A stretch of 47,791 nucleotides of DNA from Chitinophagaceae bacterium (GTDB lineage: Bacteria > Bacteroidota > Bacteroidia > Chitinophagales > Chitinophagaceae): the NCBI GenBank assembly GCA_016787085.1, contig JAEUVJ010000041.1, positions 1 to 47,791 on the forward strand, written 5' to 3'. The position numbers were made by a program, and so were the translations under genes. How positions within the stretch are numbered: position 1 is the stretch's first letter; every line of letters starts with the position of its first letter. The notes under the pieces are model-generated. The model was given only the letters and a program-made list of their open reading frames with translations, did no database searches and was not told the DNA's origin. Shown one piece after another: positions 16,402 through 26,100 of this stretch.

Positions 16402-17646
16402 ATGCAAGTAACCATCATCGGCGGCGGCGTTATCGGGCTTTGTACCGCTTACTATTTACGAAAGACAGGCCATGAAGTAACGGTCATTGACAGGAATGAT
16501 ATCACAGACGGATGTTCCTTTGGCAATATGGGCTATGTGTCGCCCAGTCATTTTATCCCGCTGGCTTCGCCGGGCATTATCTCGCAGGGATTGAAATGGA
16601 TGTTGAGCTCTTCCAGCCCTTTTTACATCAAACCAAGATTGAACACTGATCTCATCCGATGGGGGACCGCCTTCTGGAAATCGGCCACTAAACAGCAGGT
16701 AGAGAAAAGTATCCCCCACCTGAATAACCTTCTGCAGCTAAGCCGGGAACTGATGAATGACCTGAAGGATGAATTGCCTGAACCATTTTCTATGATCGAA
16801 AAAGGCTGCTGGATGCTGTACAAACTGGAAAAAACAGGCGATCATGAAAAGCACCTGGCAGAGCAGGCACATGATCTTGGATTAAAAACAATGGTCTGCA
16901 CTCCGCAACAGGTACAAGAATATGAAACAGAAGTAGAGGTCAATGTAGCCGGGGGTGTATTGTATCTTGACGACTGCCATATTGATACAGGCAAATTCAT
17001 GCGGGTATTGTTTGTCCATTTGCAAAAAATGGGAGTGAAGTTCTGGCTGAACACCGAAGTAAAAAGGTTTGAAACAGGCAACGGAAAGATAACGGCTGTC
17101 ATCACTGATAAAAATGAACTGCCCTGTAAAGAATTGGTGATCGCCAACGGATCCTGGATAGGAAAACTATCCAAACAATTAGGCATCCGCATGCTGATGC
17201 AGCCGGGCAAAGGCTATAGCATGATGTACAATGACCTTCCAAAAAACCTGCTGTATCCATCCATACTGGTTGACGACCGTACCGCTACCACGCCGATAGA
17301 CCGTTGGCTGCGTATCGGAGGTACGATGGAGCTAAGTGGTCATAGCGATAATGTACTGCCTAAGCGGATCATGGCAATATACCATGCCTTTAAAAAATAT
17401 TATCCGTCCATGAACCTGCCTGAACCGGATGTAAGTAAAGCCTGGTTTGGCTACCGGCCGGTAACACCCGATGGGATGCCCTATATCGGTCGCCATAGCC
17501 GGTACAGTAATCTTATTTATGCAGGCGGTCACGCTATGCTGGGGGTAAGTGCCGCCGCAGCTACCGGGAAACTGGTAGATGAGATCGCAGGACATAAACC
17601 GGCCACCATTTCGTTGGAAGCTTTCCGGCCTGACCGTTTTCGTTGA
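16402..17646 (+). CDS. FAD-dependent D-amino-acid dehydrogenase, likely D-hydroxyproline dehydrogenase
   Basis: A 414-residue flavoenzyme of the DadA/glycine oxidase family. The FAD-binding loop GGGVIG (7-12) is followed by the acidic end of strand two (VIDRND), and the C-terminal FAD motif YAGGHAMLGVSAAAATGKL is near 373-391. With the epimerase upstream it most likely oxidises cis-4-hydroxy-D-proline to 1-pyrroline-4-hydroxy-2-carboxylate. A general D-amino-acid dehydrogenase is the alternative. No signal peptide; expected in the cytosol or at the inner membrane face. Confidence 0.9.
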   Translation: MQVTIIGGGVIGLCTAYYLRKTGHEVTVIDRNDITDGCSFGNMGYVSPSHFIPLASPGIISQGLKWMLSSSSPFYIKPRLNTDLIRWGTAFWKSATKQQVEKSIPHLNNLLQLSRELMNDLKDELPEPFSMIEKGCWMLYKLEKTGDHEKHLAEQAHDLGLKTMVCTPQQVQEYETEVEVNVAGGVLYLDDCHIDTGKFMRVLFVHLQKMGVKFWLNTEVKRFETGNGKITAVITDKNELPCKELVIANGSWIGKLSKQLGIRMLMQPGKGYSMMYNDLPKNLLYPSILVDDRTATTPIDRWLRIGGTMELSGHSDNVLPKRIMAIYHAFKKYYPSMNLPEPDVSKAWFGYRPVTPDGMPYIGRHSRYSNLIYAGGHAMLGVSAAAATGKLVDEIAGHKPATISLEAFRPDRFR

Positions 17647-17700
17647 TAAATCAACTTTTACTTTCCGCTGCTGTTAGTAACTTAGCCAAAAATCATTTTC

Positions 17701-18531
17701 ATGAAAAAGCTTGTCTTTGTTCTCCTCTTTTCATTATCGCTGACTGCTTTATATGCACAGCAACACCAACTGATCAAAAAATGGGAAAGCGATACGGTAT
17801 TGAAAGTGCCCGAGTCGGTTCTCTTCGACGCAAAAAATAATGTGTTATATGTTACCAATATTGATGGTACGGAACCCTGGGGCAAAGATGAAAAAGGGTC
17901 AGTAGGCAAAATCGGAACAGATGGAAAAATAATCAATGCCGAATGGATAACGGGTTTTCATGCACCGAAGGGAATGGGGCTCTATAATGGGAAATTATAT
18001 GTGGCAGATATGGAAAGCCTCGTTGTCATTGATATAGCCAAAGGCAGCATAGAAAAGAAGATCACTGTAGAGGGCGCACAGGGGCTGAACGATGTTAGCA
18101 TTGATAACAATGGGGTGGTGTATGTATCAGATTCCAGGGGAAAAAAACTGTACCGGGTGGAAAACGAAAAAACTGAATTATACCTTGACAATCTCAAAGG
18201 GCCGAATGGCGTGCTGGTAAGAGGCGACGACCTCTATCTTCTCGATGCCGGAGCTATGTATAAGGTGGAAAAAGATAAAACGCTGACCAAAATAACAGAT
18301 GGCATGGATGGCGGGACCGACGGAATAGAAAATGTGACGGGCAATGATTTCATTATTTCCTGCTGGGCCGGTGTGATCTGGTACGTTAATGCGGATGGCA
18401 CTAAGGAAAAATTGCTGGACACCCGGGAAGAAAAAAGGAATACTGCTGATATTGGCTGGGATGCAAAGACAAAGTCACTATATGTTCCTACTTTCTGGAA
18501 AAACTCGGTAGTGGCTTACGAGGTAAAGTAA
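17701..18531 (+). CDS. Secreted SMP-30/NHL-like beta-propeller protein
   Basis: A 276-residue exported protein with a signal peptide (MKKLVFVLLFSLSLTALYAQ). The rest is a series of beta-propeller blades (NVLYVTNIDG, KLYVADMESL, GVVYVSDSRGKKLYRV, DLYLLDAGAMYKV, SLYVPTFWKNSVVAYEV) like the SMP-30/gluconolactonase group. Whether it is a lactonase or a binding protein cannot be told. It lies 54 bases after the flavoenzyme gene, so it may be co-transcribed. Confidence 0.82.
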   Translation: MKKLVFVLLFSLSLTALYAQQHQLIKKWESDTVLKVPESVLFDAKNNVLYVTNIDGTEPWGKDEKGSVGKIGTDGKIINAEWITGFHAPKGMGLYNGKLYVADMESLVVIDIAKGSIEKKITVEGAQGLNDVSIDNNGVVYVSDSRGKKLYRVENEKTELYLDNLKGPNGVLVRGDDLYLLDAGAMYKVEKDKTLTKITDGMDGGTDGIENVTGNDFIISCWAGVIWYVNADGTKEKLLDTREEKRNTADIGWDAKTKSLYVPTFWKNSVVAYEVK

Positions 18532-18588
18532 CGTTAATTTTGAACGGCGGATCTTTCCGTTGCACCCATCTTTTTACTTTTATCATTT

Positions 18589-20187
18589 ATGGATTGTACG
18601 GCTACACGATTACCTTACCGGCAGACGGGATCATTTGCAAAGATCGTCATTGACTATATTGACCAGGCCGAAGCCCTGAAGCCTTTTTACACTCACCCGG
18701 TATCACTAAGTGGCATTCAGAAAGCCATTGATGCAAGGAAAAATTTTCCCACTAACAGGGAAGTACTGGTCGCTGCACTAAAGAAACAATACGGAGATCT
18801 TTTGAATGGCAAAGTGTCTGAAAATATCGGTTTGTTATTATCCGCAGACACATTCGCTGTCACTACTGCTCACCAGCCCAATATCCTTACAGGACCACTT
18901 TACTTTATTTACAAGATACTGCATACGATAAAGCTGGCAGAGCACCTGAAGACTTCGCTGCCGCAATACAATTTTGTTCCTGTTTACTACATGGGTTCTG
19001 AAGATGCTGACCTGGATGAACTCGGTTACATTAATCTTGGAGGAAAGAAGCTGAAATGGGGAACAAAACAGACCGGTGCAGTCGGGCGAATGATCATTGA
19101 CAAAGAATTCCTTCAGGTGATTGATGCAACAGAAGGGCAGATCGCCATATTACCTTTTGGTAAAGAGATCATGGCAATGGTAAAAGATTGCTATCAGAAA
19201 GGAGCCAGCGTACAAGAGGCTACGTTCCGCTTTGTCCATGCCTTGTTTGCTGAATATGGTCTCGTCGTACTGATACCGGATAATGCCGCATTAAAAGAAC
19301 TGGCTGCAAAGGTTTTTGAAGATGACCTGCTGAACCAGTCAGCCTCCGTATTTGTCGGAAAAACGATCGAAAAAATAGAGGCAGCCGGCTATAAAGTACA
19401 GGCCAATCCGAGAGAGATCAACCTGTTTCACCTGAAAGAGGCGGTCAGGGAACGAATAATAAAAAAAGAGGCAAAGTATAAGGTACAGGGCACAAGTGTA
19501 GAATTCACAGAAGAGGAGATAAAGAAAGAATTACAAGAGCATCCTGAACGGTTTAGTCCTAATGTCATTCTTCGCGGTCTGTTCCAGGAAATGATATTGC
19601 CCAATGTGGCATTTATCGGCGGAGGAGGAGAACTGGCCTACTGGCTGCAATACGGGGATATGTTTGCCTACTATAAGGTCCCTTTCCCGGTTTTGGTGTT
19701 ACGTAATTCTTTCCTGGTCGCTGAAAAAAGCTGGCAGGAAAAGATCAGCAAACTTGGTTTCATGACCGAAGATTTCTTTTTACCTGAACAGGAATTGCTG
19801 AATAAACTGGTACAAAGGGAAAGCAAGACCCCGATAAAACTGAACGGCTCCATGACGCAGGTAGAGCAGCTTTATGATCTGTTCAAAAAGCAGGCAGGGG
19901 CTGTGGATGTCTCTTTGACTAAACATGTTGATGCATTAAAAACAAAAGCTGTTCATCGTTTACAGGAATTGGAAAAGAAAATGCTGCGGGCAGAAAAAAG
20001 AAAATTCGCTGACCAGCAGCGCCAGATCCATACTATAAAATCTGCATTATTTCCGGCTGGTGGCTTACAGGAGCGATACGACAATATGCTACATTATTAT
20101 GGCAGGTGGGGGAAAGGGTTCATTCAACAACTACATAATAATTCACATGGTCTTGAGCAGGAATTTGTGATCTTGTATGGTCAATAG
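18589..20187 (+). CDS. bshC: Bacillithiol biosynthesis cysteine-adding enzyme BshC
   Basis: A 532-residue protein matching the BshC family in length and in its conserved phrases: VTTAHQPNILTGPLYFIYKI, VPVYYMGSEDADLDEL, IGGGGELAYWLQ and YYKVPFPVLVLRNSF. BshC ligates cysteine to glucosaminyl-malate in the last step of bacillithiol synthesis, so the organism probably uses bacillithiol. The partner genes bshA and bshB are not in the window. A DinB protein at 39848 of the bacillithiol-transferase type agrees with this. The coiled-coil-like C-terminal region (LKTKAVHRLQELEKKMLRAEKR) is normal. Confidence 0.95.
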   Translation: MDCTATRLPYRQTGSFAKIVIDYIDQAEALKPFYTHPVSLSGIQKAIDARKNFPTNREVLVAALKKQYGDLLNGKVSENIGLLLSADTFAVTTAHQPNILTGPLYFIYKILHTIKLAEHLKTSLPQYNFVPVYYMGSEDADLDELGYINLGGKKLKWGTKQTGAVGRMIIDKEFLQVIDATEGQIAILPFGKEIMAMVKDCYQKGASVQEATFRFVHALFAEYGLVVLIPDNAALKELAAKVFEDDLLNQSASVFVGKTIEKIEAAGYKVQANPREINLFHLKEAVRERIIKKEAKYKVQGTSVEFTEEEIKKELQEHPERFSPNVILRGLFQEMILPNVAFIGGGGELAYWLQYGDMFAYYKVPFPVLVLRNSFLVAEKSWQEKISKLGFMTEDFFLPEQELLNKLVQRESKTPIKLNGSMTQVEQLYDLFKKQAGAVDVSLTKHVDALKTKAVHRLQELEKKMLRAEKRKFADQQRQIHTIKSALFPAGGLQERYDNMLHYYGRWGKGFIQQLHNNSHGLEQEFVILYGQ

Positions 20188-20206
20188 TGAAGATGTATGC
20201 AAAAGA

Positions 20207-20258
20207 CTCATTACTTACTAATTGCCTATTCACTGTTGCTCATTGCTCATTACTTACT
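20207..20258. repeat. Imperfect intergenic direct repeats
   Basis: CTCATTACTTACT occurs at 20207-20219 and 20246-20258, with further partial copies between. It fills the gap between the convergent bshC and CBS-domain genes. It is simple low-complexity sequence; no function is apparent. Confidence 0.55.
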
Positions 20259-20260
20259 TA

Positions 20261-20689
20261 CTAGCTTTGAATATAACTCTGCAGGTGGTTGATCGTTTCC
20301 CGTTGCGCCAGGATGGTCTCTTTTACCACATCACTCATGGAGATAATACCGGCCAGCTTGCCTCCGTCAAAAACGGGCATATAACGGATATTCAGTGATG
20401 TCATTAATGCCATGCAATGCTCAATAGATTCAGAAGGGTTAACGGCAGGCAGGTCAGTGGACATGATCTCCGATACATGAGTATCCGTAGAGTTCTTTCC
20501 TTTCAAGATCACCTTACGGGAATAGTCTCTTTCAGATACAATACCTACATATTTGTCATTATCCATGACGACAACGGAACCGATATTTCGTTCAGCCATG
20601 ATCTTAAGAGCATCCAATACGGATGTGTGCGGCGAAACATTGACAATATTGGCACCTTTGCGGGCCAGCAGAGCAGATACACTTCTCAT
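20261..20689 (-). CDS. Paired CBS-domain protein
   Basis: A 142-residue protein made of two CBS motifs: one near 15-65 (VSPHTSVLDALKIMAERNIGSVVVMDNDKYVGIVSERDYSRKV) and one near 80-130 (LPAVNPSESIEHCMALMTSLNIRYMPVFDGGKLAGIISMSDVV). Such stand-alone pairs bind adenine nucleotides and act as energy or redox sensors. It follows purE by 67 bases on the same strand, so it may share that transcript. The partner is unknown. Confidence 0.92.
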   Translation of the reverse strand: MRSVSALLARKGANIVNVSPHTSVLDALKIMAERNIGSVVVMDNDKYVGIVSERDYSRKVILKGKNSTDTHVSEIMSTDLPAVNPSESIEHCMALMTSLNIRYMPVFDGGKLAGIISMSDVVKETILAQRETINHLQSYIQS

Positions 20690-20756
20690 ACGGCGATGTT
20701 TTGTTGATTGAATTTACGGAAAGATTTGATACAAACTATCGTCGTTCTCAGCAAGA

Positions 20757-21302
20757 TTAATCAAACTTATTCTCCCATCCATCCTTTTTTAGCTTCTCCA
20801 CTTTTTCGATCACTTCATTGTTCAGGGATTTTTTGTAGTCAGCTACTGTTTTGAGAACAGCTTTGTCAGCCGAGCCAATGATCTCCGCAGCTAATATCCC
20901 GGCATTTTTTGCGGCATTCAGCGCCACTGTTGCGACAGGTACGCCGTTAGGCATTTGCAAAATAGAAAGAACAGAATCCCATCCGTCAATGGAATTAGAG
21001 GATTTGATAGGAACTCCAATCACAGGCAGGGGAGTAATAGAGGCCACCATTCCGGGCAAATGAGCTGCTCCACCGGCACCCGCAATGATCACTTTTAATC
21101 CCCGGTCAGCCGCCTTCTGGGCATACTCCACCATGCGCAAAGGGGTACGATGGGCGGAAACGACCGTTACTTCATGCGAAATGCCAAATTGTTTCAGGAT
21201 ATCAGCAGCAGCCTGCATGACGTTCAGATCACTGTCGCTACCCATGATAATACCCACGAGAACTGTTAATGGTTTGCTGTTTGCGGTTAGCTGGTCGCTC
21301 AT
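20757..21302 (-). CDS. purE: 5-(carboxyamino)imidazole ribonucleotide mutase PurE
   Basis: A 181-residue PurE of the class I type, which shifts the carboxyl group of N5-CAIR to make CAIR in purine synthesis. GSDSD is at 21-25, the catalytic histidine is H51 in SAHRTP, and GAGGAAHLPGMVA is the substrate loop. Its partner purK is on the same strand at 27453-28592, but the two are split by an RND efflux operon. Its start overlaps the stop of the upstream S23 gene (ATGA), implying translational coupling. Confidence 0.96.
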   Translation of the reverse strand: MSDQLTANSKPLTVLVGIIMGSDSDLNVMQAAADILKQFGISHEVTVVSAHRTPLRMVEYAQKAADRGLKVIIAGAGGAAHLPGMVASITPLPVIGVPIKSSNSIDGWDSVLSILQMPNGVPVATVALNAAKNAGILAAEIIGSADKAVLKTVADYKKSLNNEVIEKVEKLKKDGWENKFD

Positions 21303-21700
21303 TTTACTCTGTCTTTAAATTTCTGCCCTCTTATGGCAGATTTATTAAGATAATCTATGAAAGAAGATATTTTCCTTATTAATTCATCAGTTTCCTGAAG
21401 TAACTCATCAAATAGCTCCTGGCTGATAAAGTTATTGTCCAGGCATCTGTAAAGCTGTGATTTTAATTCCCCTGCTTCGCCTCTGGCGATACTCAGCGAG
21501 TTGACAAACTCAAGCCTACTTCCCCTGTCAAACCCTTCAGCAATATTATCCATCACTGAACCAGAGGAGCCTTTCATCTGATCGGCAAGCCTATATTCTT
21601 TTGAAATAGGTGGCTTCATTACCGATGAATATACCTTTTTGCAAAGCTCCCGGGCTCTCTGCCAAATCTCCAGGTCTTCAAATCGCCGGATAGTTGCCAT
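21299..21700 (-). CDS. Four-helix-bundle protein (S23/23S intervening-sequence type)
   Basis: A 133-residue helical protein matching the four-helix-bundle family first found in 23S rRNA intervening sequences: FEDLEIWQRARELCKKVY, GSSGSVMDNIAEGFDRGS, and EFVNSLSIARGEAGELKSQL. Here it is not within an rRNA gene. Related stand-alone copies are common in Bacteroidota; their role is unknown. It overlaps purE by 4 bases, an unusual partner. Confidence 0.92.
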   Translation of the reverse strand: MATIRRFEDLEIWQRARELCKKVYSSVMKPPISKEYRLADQMKGSSGSVMDNIAEGFDRGSRLEFVNSLSIARGEAGELKSQLYRCLDNNFISQELFDELLQETDELIRKISSFIDYLNKSAIRGQKFKDRVK

Positions 21701-21773
21701 GAACAGAATTTATATTGCTAAATTACAAATCAGCAGTAACAAACTGCAAACAGCTAACTGCTAACAAAGAAAC

Positions 21774-23111
21774 TTACCTGACCAGGTCACCTTTCAGCCG
21801 CAGCAACTCTGTCTCAGCCAGCTTTGTATTATACCGGGCAGCGATCAGGCGATTATAGGCCAATTCAAGACTATTCTGCGCTTCACGCAGTTGAATATAC
21901 GTGGCAGCACCAAGCCGGTAGGTTTCAAAAATGATACTGACATTCTCTTTGGCCAGCAGGATATTTTCTTCTTCTAATTTCAGTGCCTGTTTTTGTGCTT
22001 CATAGTCCTTAAACGCATTGAGTACGCTGAGATTGATCACGGAGCGTTGGTTCTGGTAAACCAATTCCCGGAATTGTATATCCAGTTGCGCCTGTTTGAT
22101 GAGCCGCCTGGCATTGAAATTATTCAGAATAGGGATCGTGGCTGTCAACCCATAATTGAATCCTTTGGCCTGGTTGAACAGGGGAGAGAAAGGGTTAATG
22201 ACCGTTTTATTATCCGTTCGGCTGAAGTTATACGCTGAATTGAATGACACAACAGGATAACGTTCAGCCTTTCTTTCCTTTAGTGTGAATCGGGCAATAT
22301 CAATATTTTTACCGGCTATCAGCAACAGCGGGTTGGTCTTTTCCATACCATTCTGAATATCGCCAAGAGAAAGCTGTGTATCCAGGATGATCGTATCAGC
22401 CACCTCATAACTGATATCGTTGGCTACATTCATCGCCTGGTTCAGTTGCTCCTTTAGTTGTGCAATAAGCGTTTGCTGGTTCAGTTGTGCTGCTTTTTGC
22501 GCATTCAGATCTACTTTGCTTTGCAACAGGTCAGGTTTGGCGCCGGTACCGATGTCTAATTTGTATTGTGCGAGTTTTACCCTCTCATTATTGATGGACA
22601 TTTGCTCTTCTATAGCCTTTAACTGTTGTTTCTGCCGGACAACATTGTAGTAATTGCTAATTACGTTGGCTACCGTATTGACCACCTGGTTCTTGATATT
22701 GAGTTCACCAAGTCGGATGAATTCTTCCGCTTTATCTCTTGTCGCAAACATCTTCAACCCGTCAAACAGTGTCCAGTTCAAAGCAAGCCCTGCAGCAATA
22801 TTATGTGATTTGATACCGGTACTTTCCCGCTTGCTACCATCAGCCAGGGTTTGCTTCTGCGCATTATTGTTCCATGTCGTGCCCAGGTTACCATTCAGCC
22901 GGGGGATAAACACCGCATTCCGGTACGAATAATCCAGCGCTGCCACAGCCGAGTCATTTTTGGAGACCTGTATGTCATAGTTGTTTTTGAGCGCCGTTGC
23001 TATGGCCTCTTCCAGTGTCAGCGTTCTCTGCGCAAACAGACAGGGCGATGCAATCAGAAAAACAGGTACAAGAACACACCTTTTCACTTTATTCAAAAAA
23101 AACTGCAACAT
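21774..23111 (-). CDS. TolC-family outer-membrane efflux protein
   Basis: A 445-residue outer-membrane factor that forms the exit duct of an RND tripartite pump. The start at 23111 gives a clean signal peptide (residues 1 to about 27, ending PCLFAQ). The family pattern TLTLEEAIATALKNNYDIQVSKND opens the mature protein, and long helical repeats with AQYKLDIGTGAKPDLLQSK and FETYRLGAATYIQLREA mark the two halves. It lies 28 bases after the pump gene. A longer frame to 23192 would overlap the pump gene and lacks a proper signal. Confidence 0.92.
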   Translation of the reverse strand: MLQFFLNKVKRCVLVPVFLIASPCLFAQRTLTLEEAIATALKNNYDIQVSKNDSAVAALDYSYRNAVFIPRLNGNLGTTWNNNAQKQTLADGSKRESTGIKSHNIAAGLALNWTLFDGLKMFATRDKAEEFIRLGELNIKNQVVNTVANVISNYYNVVRQKQQLKAIEEQMSINNERVKLAQYKLDIGTGAKPDLLQSKVDLNAQKAAQLNQQTLIAQLKEQLNQAMNVANDISYEVADTIILDTQLSLGDIQNGMEKTNPLLLIAGKNIDIARFTLKERKAERYPVVSFNSAYNFSRTDNKTVINPFSPLFNQAKGFNYGLTATIPILNNFNARRLIKQAQLDIQFRELVYQNQRSVINLSVLNAFKDYEAQKQALKLEEENILLAKENVSIIFETYRLGAATYIQLREAQNSLELAYNRLIAARYNTKLAETELLRLKGDLVR

Positions 23112-23139
23112 AGCTGTTCTGTTATTTAAACTGCTCAGG

Positions 23140-26100
23140 TTAATGATTTGCGTGTACGGATTCCTCCGGTGATTCTTCGGCAAATTTTGCATCCAGGTCG
23201 CTTACTTTCTTTTTAGAAGATAAATAAGAATACAATGCAGGTACTACATACAATGTCAACACCAGTGCAAACAACATACCACCCACTATAACGATACCCA
23301 GGGGAATACGGCTCTTACCTGCAGAGCCGATAGCCAATGCAATAGGCAATGCCCCAAGAGTCGTCGCCAACGTGGTCATTAAGATCGGGCGCAACCGGGC
23401 TACGGCTGCATCTACGGCTGCGGGCACTTTGCGTTCACCCTGTCTTCGCTTCTGGTTGGCAAACTCTACAATCAGGATCCCGTTCTTGGTCACCAGCCCG
23501 ATTAACATGATCATACCTATCTGGGAAAAGATATTCAACGTCTGGCCAAAAACCCATAAGCTTAATACGGCACCTGCTAACGCCAATGGTACGGTGATCA
23601 TAATAATGAATGGATCAACAAAACTTTCGAACTGCGCAGCCAATACAAGAAAGATCAGCACCAGTGCCAGCACAAATGCAAACAAGATATTGGAACTGCT
23701 TTCCTGAAAATCCCTTGAAGCACCGCCCAATGCTGTTTCAAATGATTCATCCAGCACTTTATCTGCGATCTTTTCCATTTCAACAATCCCATCGCCGATG
23801 GTTTTACCCGGAGCCAGCCCGGCCTGTATGGTGGCACTTTTGAAACGGTTGAAATGATAAATAGTGGGAGGGTTAGCCGTTTCTTCCATCTTCACGAGAT
23901 TATCTAGTTGTATCAGTTCACCACGGTTATTGCGGACAAAGAAACCTTTCAGATCAAAAGGATCGTCCCGGTCCTGGCGATCCACCTGCCCGATCACCTG
24001 GTATTGTTTACCATTCATGATGAAATACCCAAACCTTCTTCCGCTCAGCGCTAACTGTAGAGTATTGGTCACATCCAATACGGATACGCCCAGTTCATTT
24101 GCTTTGAGACGATCAATAGTGACCAATAATTCAGGCTGGTTGAATTTCAGGTCCACATCAAAATTCTGGAAGGTGGGGTTTTTCCTGACCTCTTCCATGA
24201 ACAAGGGTATCTTTTCTTTCAGTTTGTCATAGTTCAGGTTTTGCAAAACGAACTGAACGGGGAATGCCCCCCGGCCGCCAAGTCCTACAGAGATCGTTTG
24301 CTCCTGGGTAACAAAAACCCTTACATTAGTATATCTCCTGAACATACGGGTCAACTGCTGGGCGATCTCATCCTGCGATCTCTTTCTGTCGCCGGCATCG
24401 GTAAGACCAATGGCAACCATACCCGCATTAGAGCCCCCACTTCCAAAGCCCGGTGCGAAGGTGAGTATTACATTTTTCTCCTGTACAGAGTCGAGTACCA
24501 TTTGCGTGACCTCGAAAGCTACCTTATCCGTAAAATCAAAATCGGCCCCCTCGGGCCCGAGCAAGCGGGTACGTACCCTGTTACGGTCTTCCATCGGCGC
24601 CAGTTCAGAAGGAATATCTGACCATATGAAATAAATAGTACCGGCACAAGCCAATACTATGACAAATGCCATCCACCGGAGACGCATGAACCCCTGCAGC
24701 GTTTTACGATACAGATTTTCAAGGCCCGCAAAGAATGGTTCTGTCACCCGGTAAAACCACGAGTGTTTATGTACATCCTTTTTAGTAAGATAAATATTCA
24801 ATACCGGTGTCAGCGACAACGATACGAAAGCAGATATCAATACAGCGCCGGCGAGAACAATACCAAACTCCCGGAACAAACTGCCCACAAAACCTTCTAA
24901 GAAAATGATGGGCAGGAAAACGATAGCCAGTGTGATAGAAGTAGCAATAACAGCAAAGTAGATCTCCCTGGAACCTTCCAGGGCGGCTTTGTGTTTATTC
25001 ATGCCCCGTTCCATTTTCTTGAATATGTTCTCCGTTACCACGATACCATCATCCACTACTAAACCGGTAGCCAGAACGATGGCCAGTAAAGTGAGCACAT
25101 TCATGGAAAAGCCCATGATGTACATGATAAAGAATGCCCCGATCAGCGAAACCGGGATATCTATCAGTGGGCGAAAGGCAATGACCCACTCCCGGAAGAA
25201 AAGGAAGATGATCAGTACCACCAGTATGATAGCGATTATGAGTGTTTCCTTTACCTCGCCGATCGCATTTCGGACAAACGTAGTGCGGTCATATCCCACT
25301 TCCAGCAGGATATCAGGCGGCATATCCTTCTTGATATCCTGTATTCTTTTATACACTTCATCAGTGATCTCTATCTGGTTGCTGCCCGGTTGCGCTACCA
25401 AACCCATGTTCACGGAAGGAACATTATTCTTACGGGAAGACTGTTCTTCATTATCCGGGCCTAATACCGCAAAGCCTACATCCTTGAACCGGACAATGCC
25501 ACTATTATCTTCACGAAGGATCAGGTTGTTAAACTCTTCTTCCGTGGTCAGTTTGCCAAAGGTCTTTACGATCAGTTGTGTTTCATTACCCCTGATCTTA
25601 CCGCCCGGTAATTCAATATTCTCCCTGTCCAGTGCATTACGGATATCGCCAATAGTCAATTTATAGGAAGCCAGTTTAGCCGGATCTATCCACATCCGCA
25701 TCGAATACCGGCGGCCAAATACGTTAACAGAACTTACACCGGGAATGGTCTGCAATCTTTCCTGAACCACATTCTCTGCATAATCGGTCAGTTCCATCAG
25801 GCCCTTGGTTTGGCTTTGTATCTGCAGGAACATGATAGGATCAGAATCAGAATCTGCTTTACTGACGATAGGAGGGGCATCAATATCCTGGGGCAGGTTT
25901 CCCACGGCCTGTGATACCTTATCCCTTACATCGTTAGCAGCTCTTTCCAGGTCAACGCCGATCTCAAACTCTACCGTGATACTGCTGCTGCCCTGGTTAC
26001 TGTTGGAGGTAATATTCTTAACACCCTGCACACCATTGATGGCTTTTTCCAGCGGTTCGGTGATCTGCTGCTCAATGATGTCGGCATTGGCACCGGCATA

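Noticed and set aside
21299..21700. 23S rRNA intervening sequence
   Set aside because: No rRNA sequence flanks it; it is a free-standing protein gene in a purine gene group.
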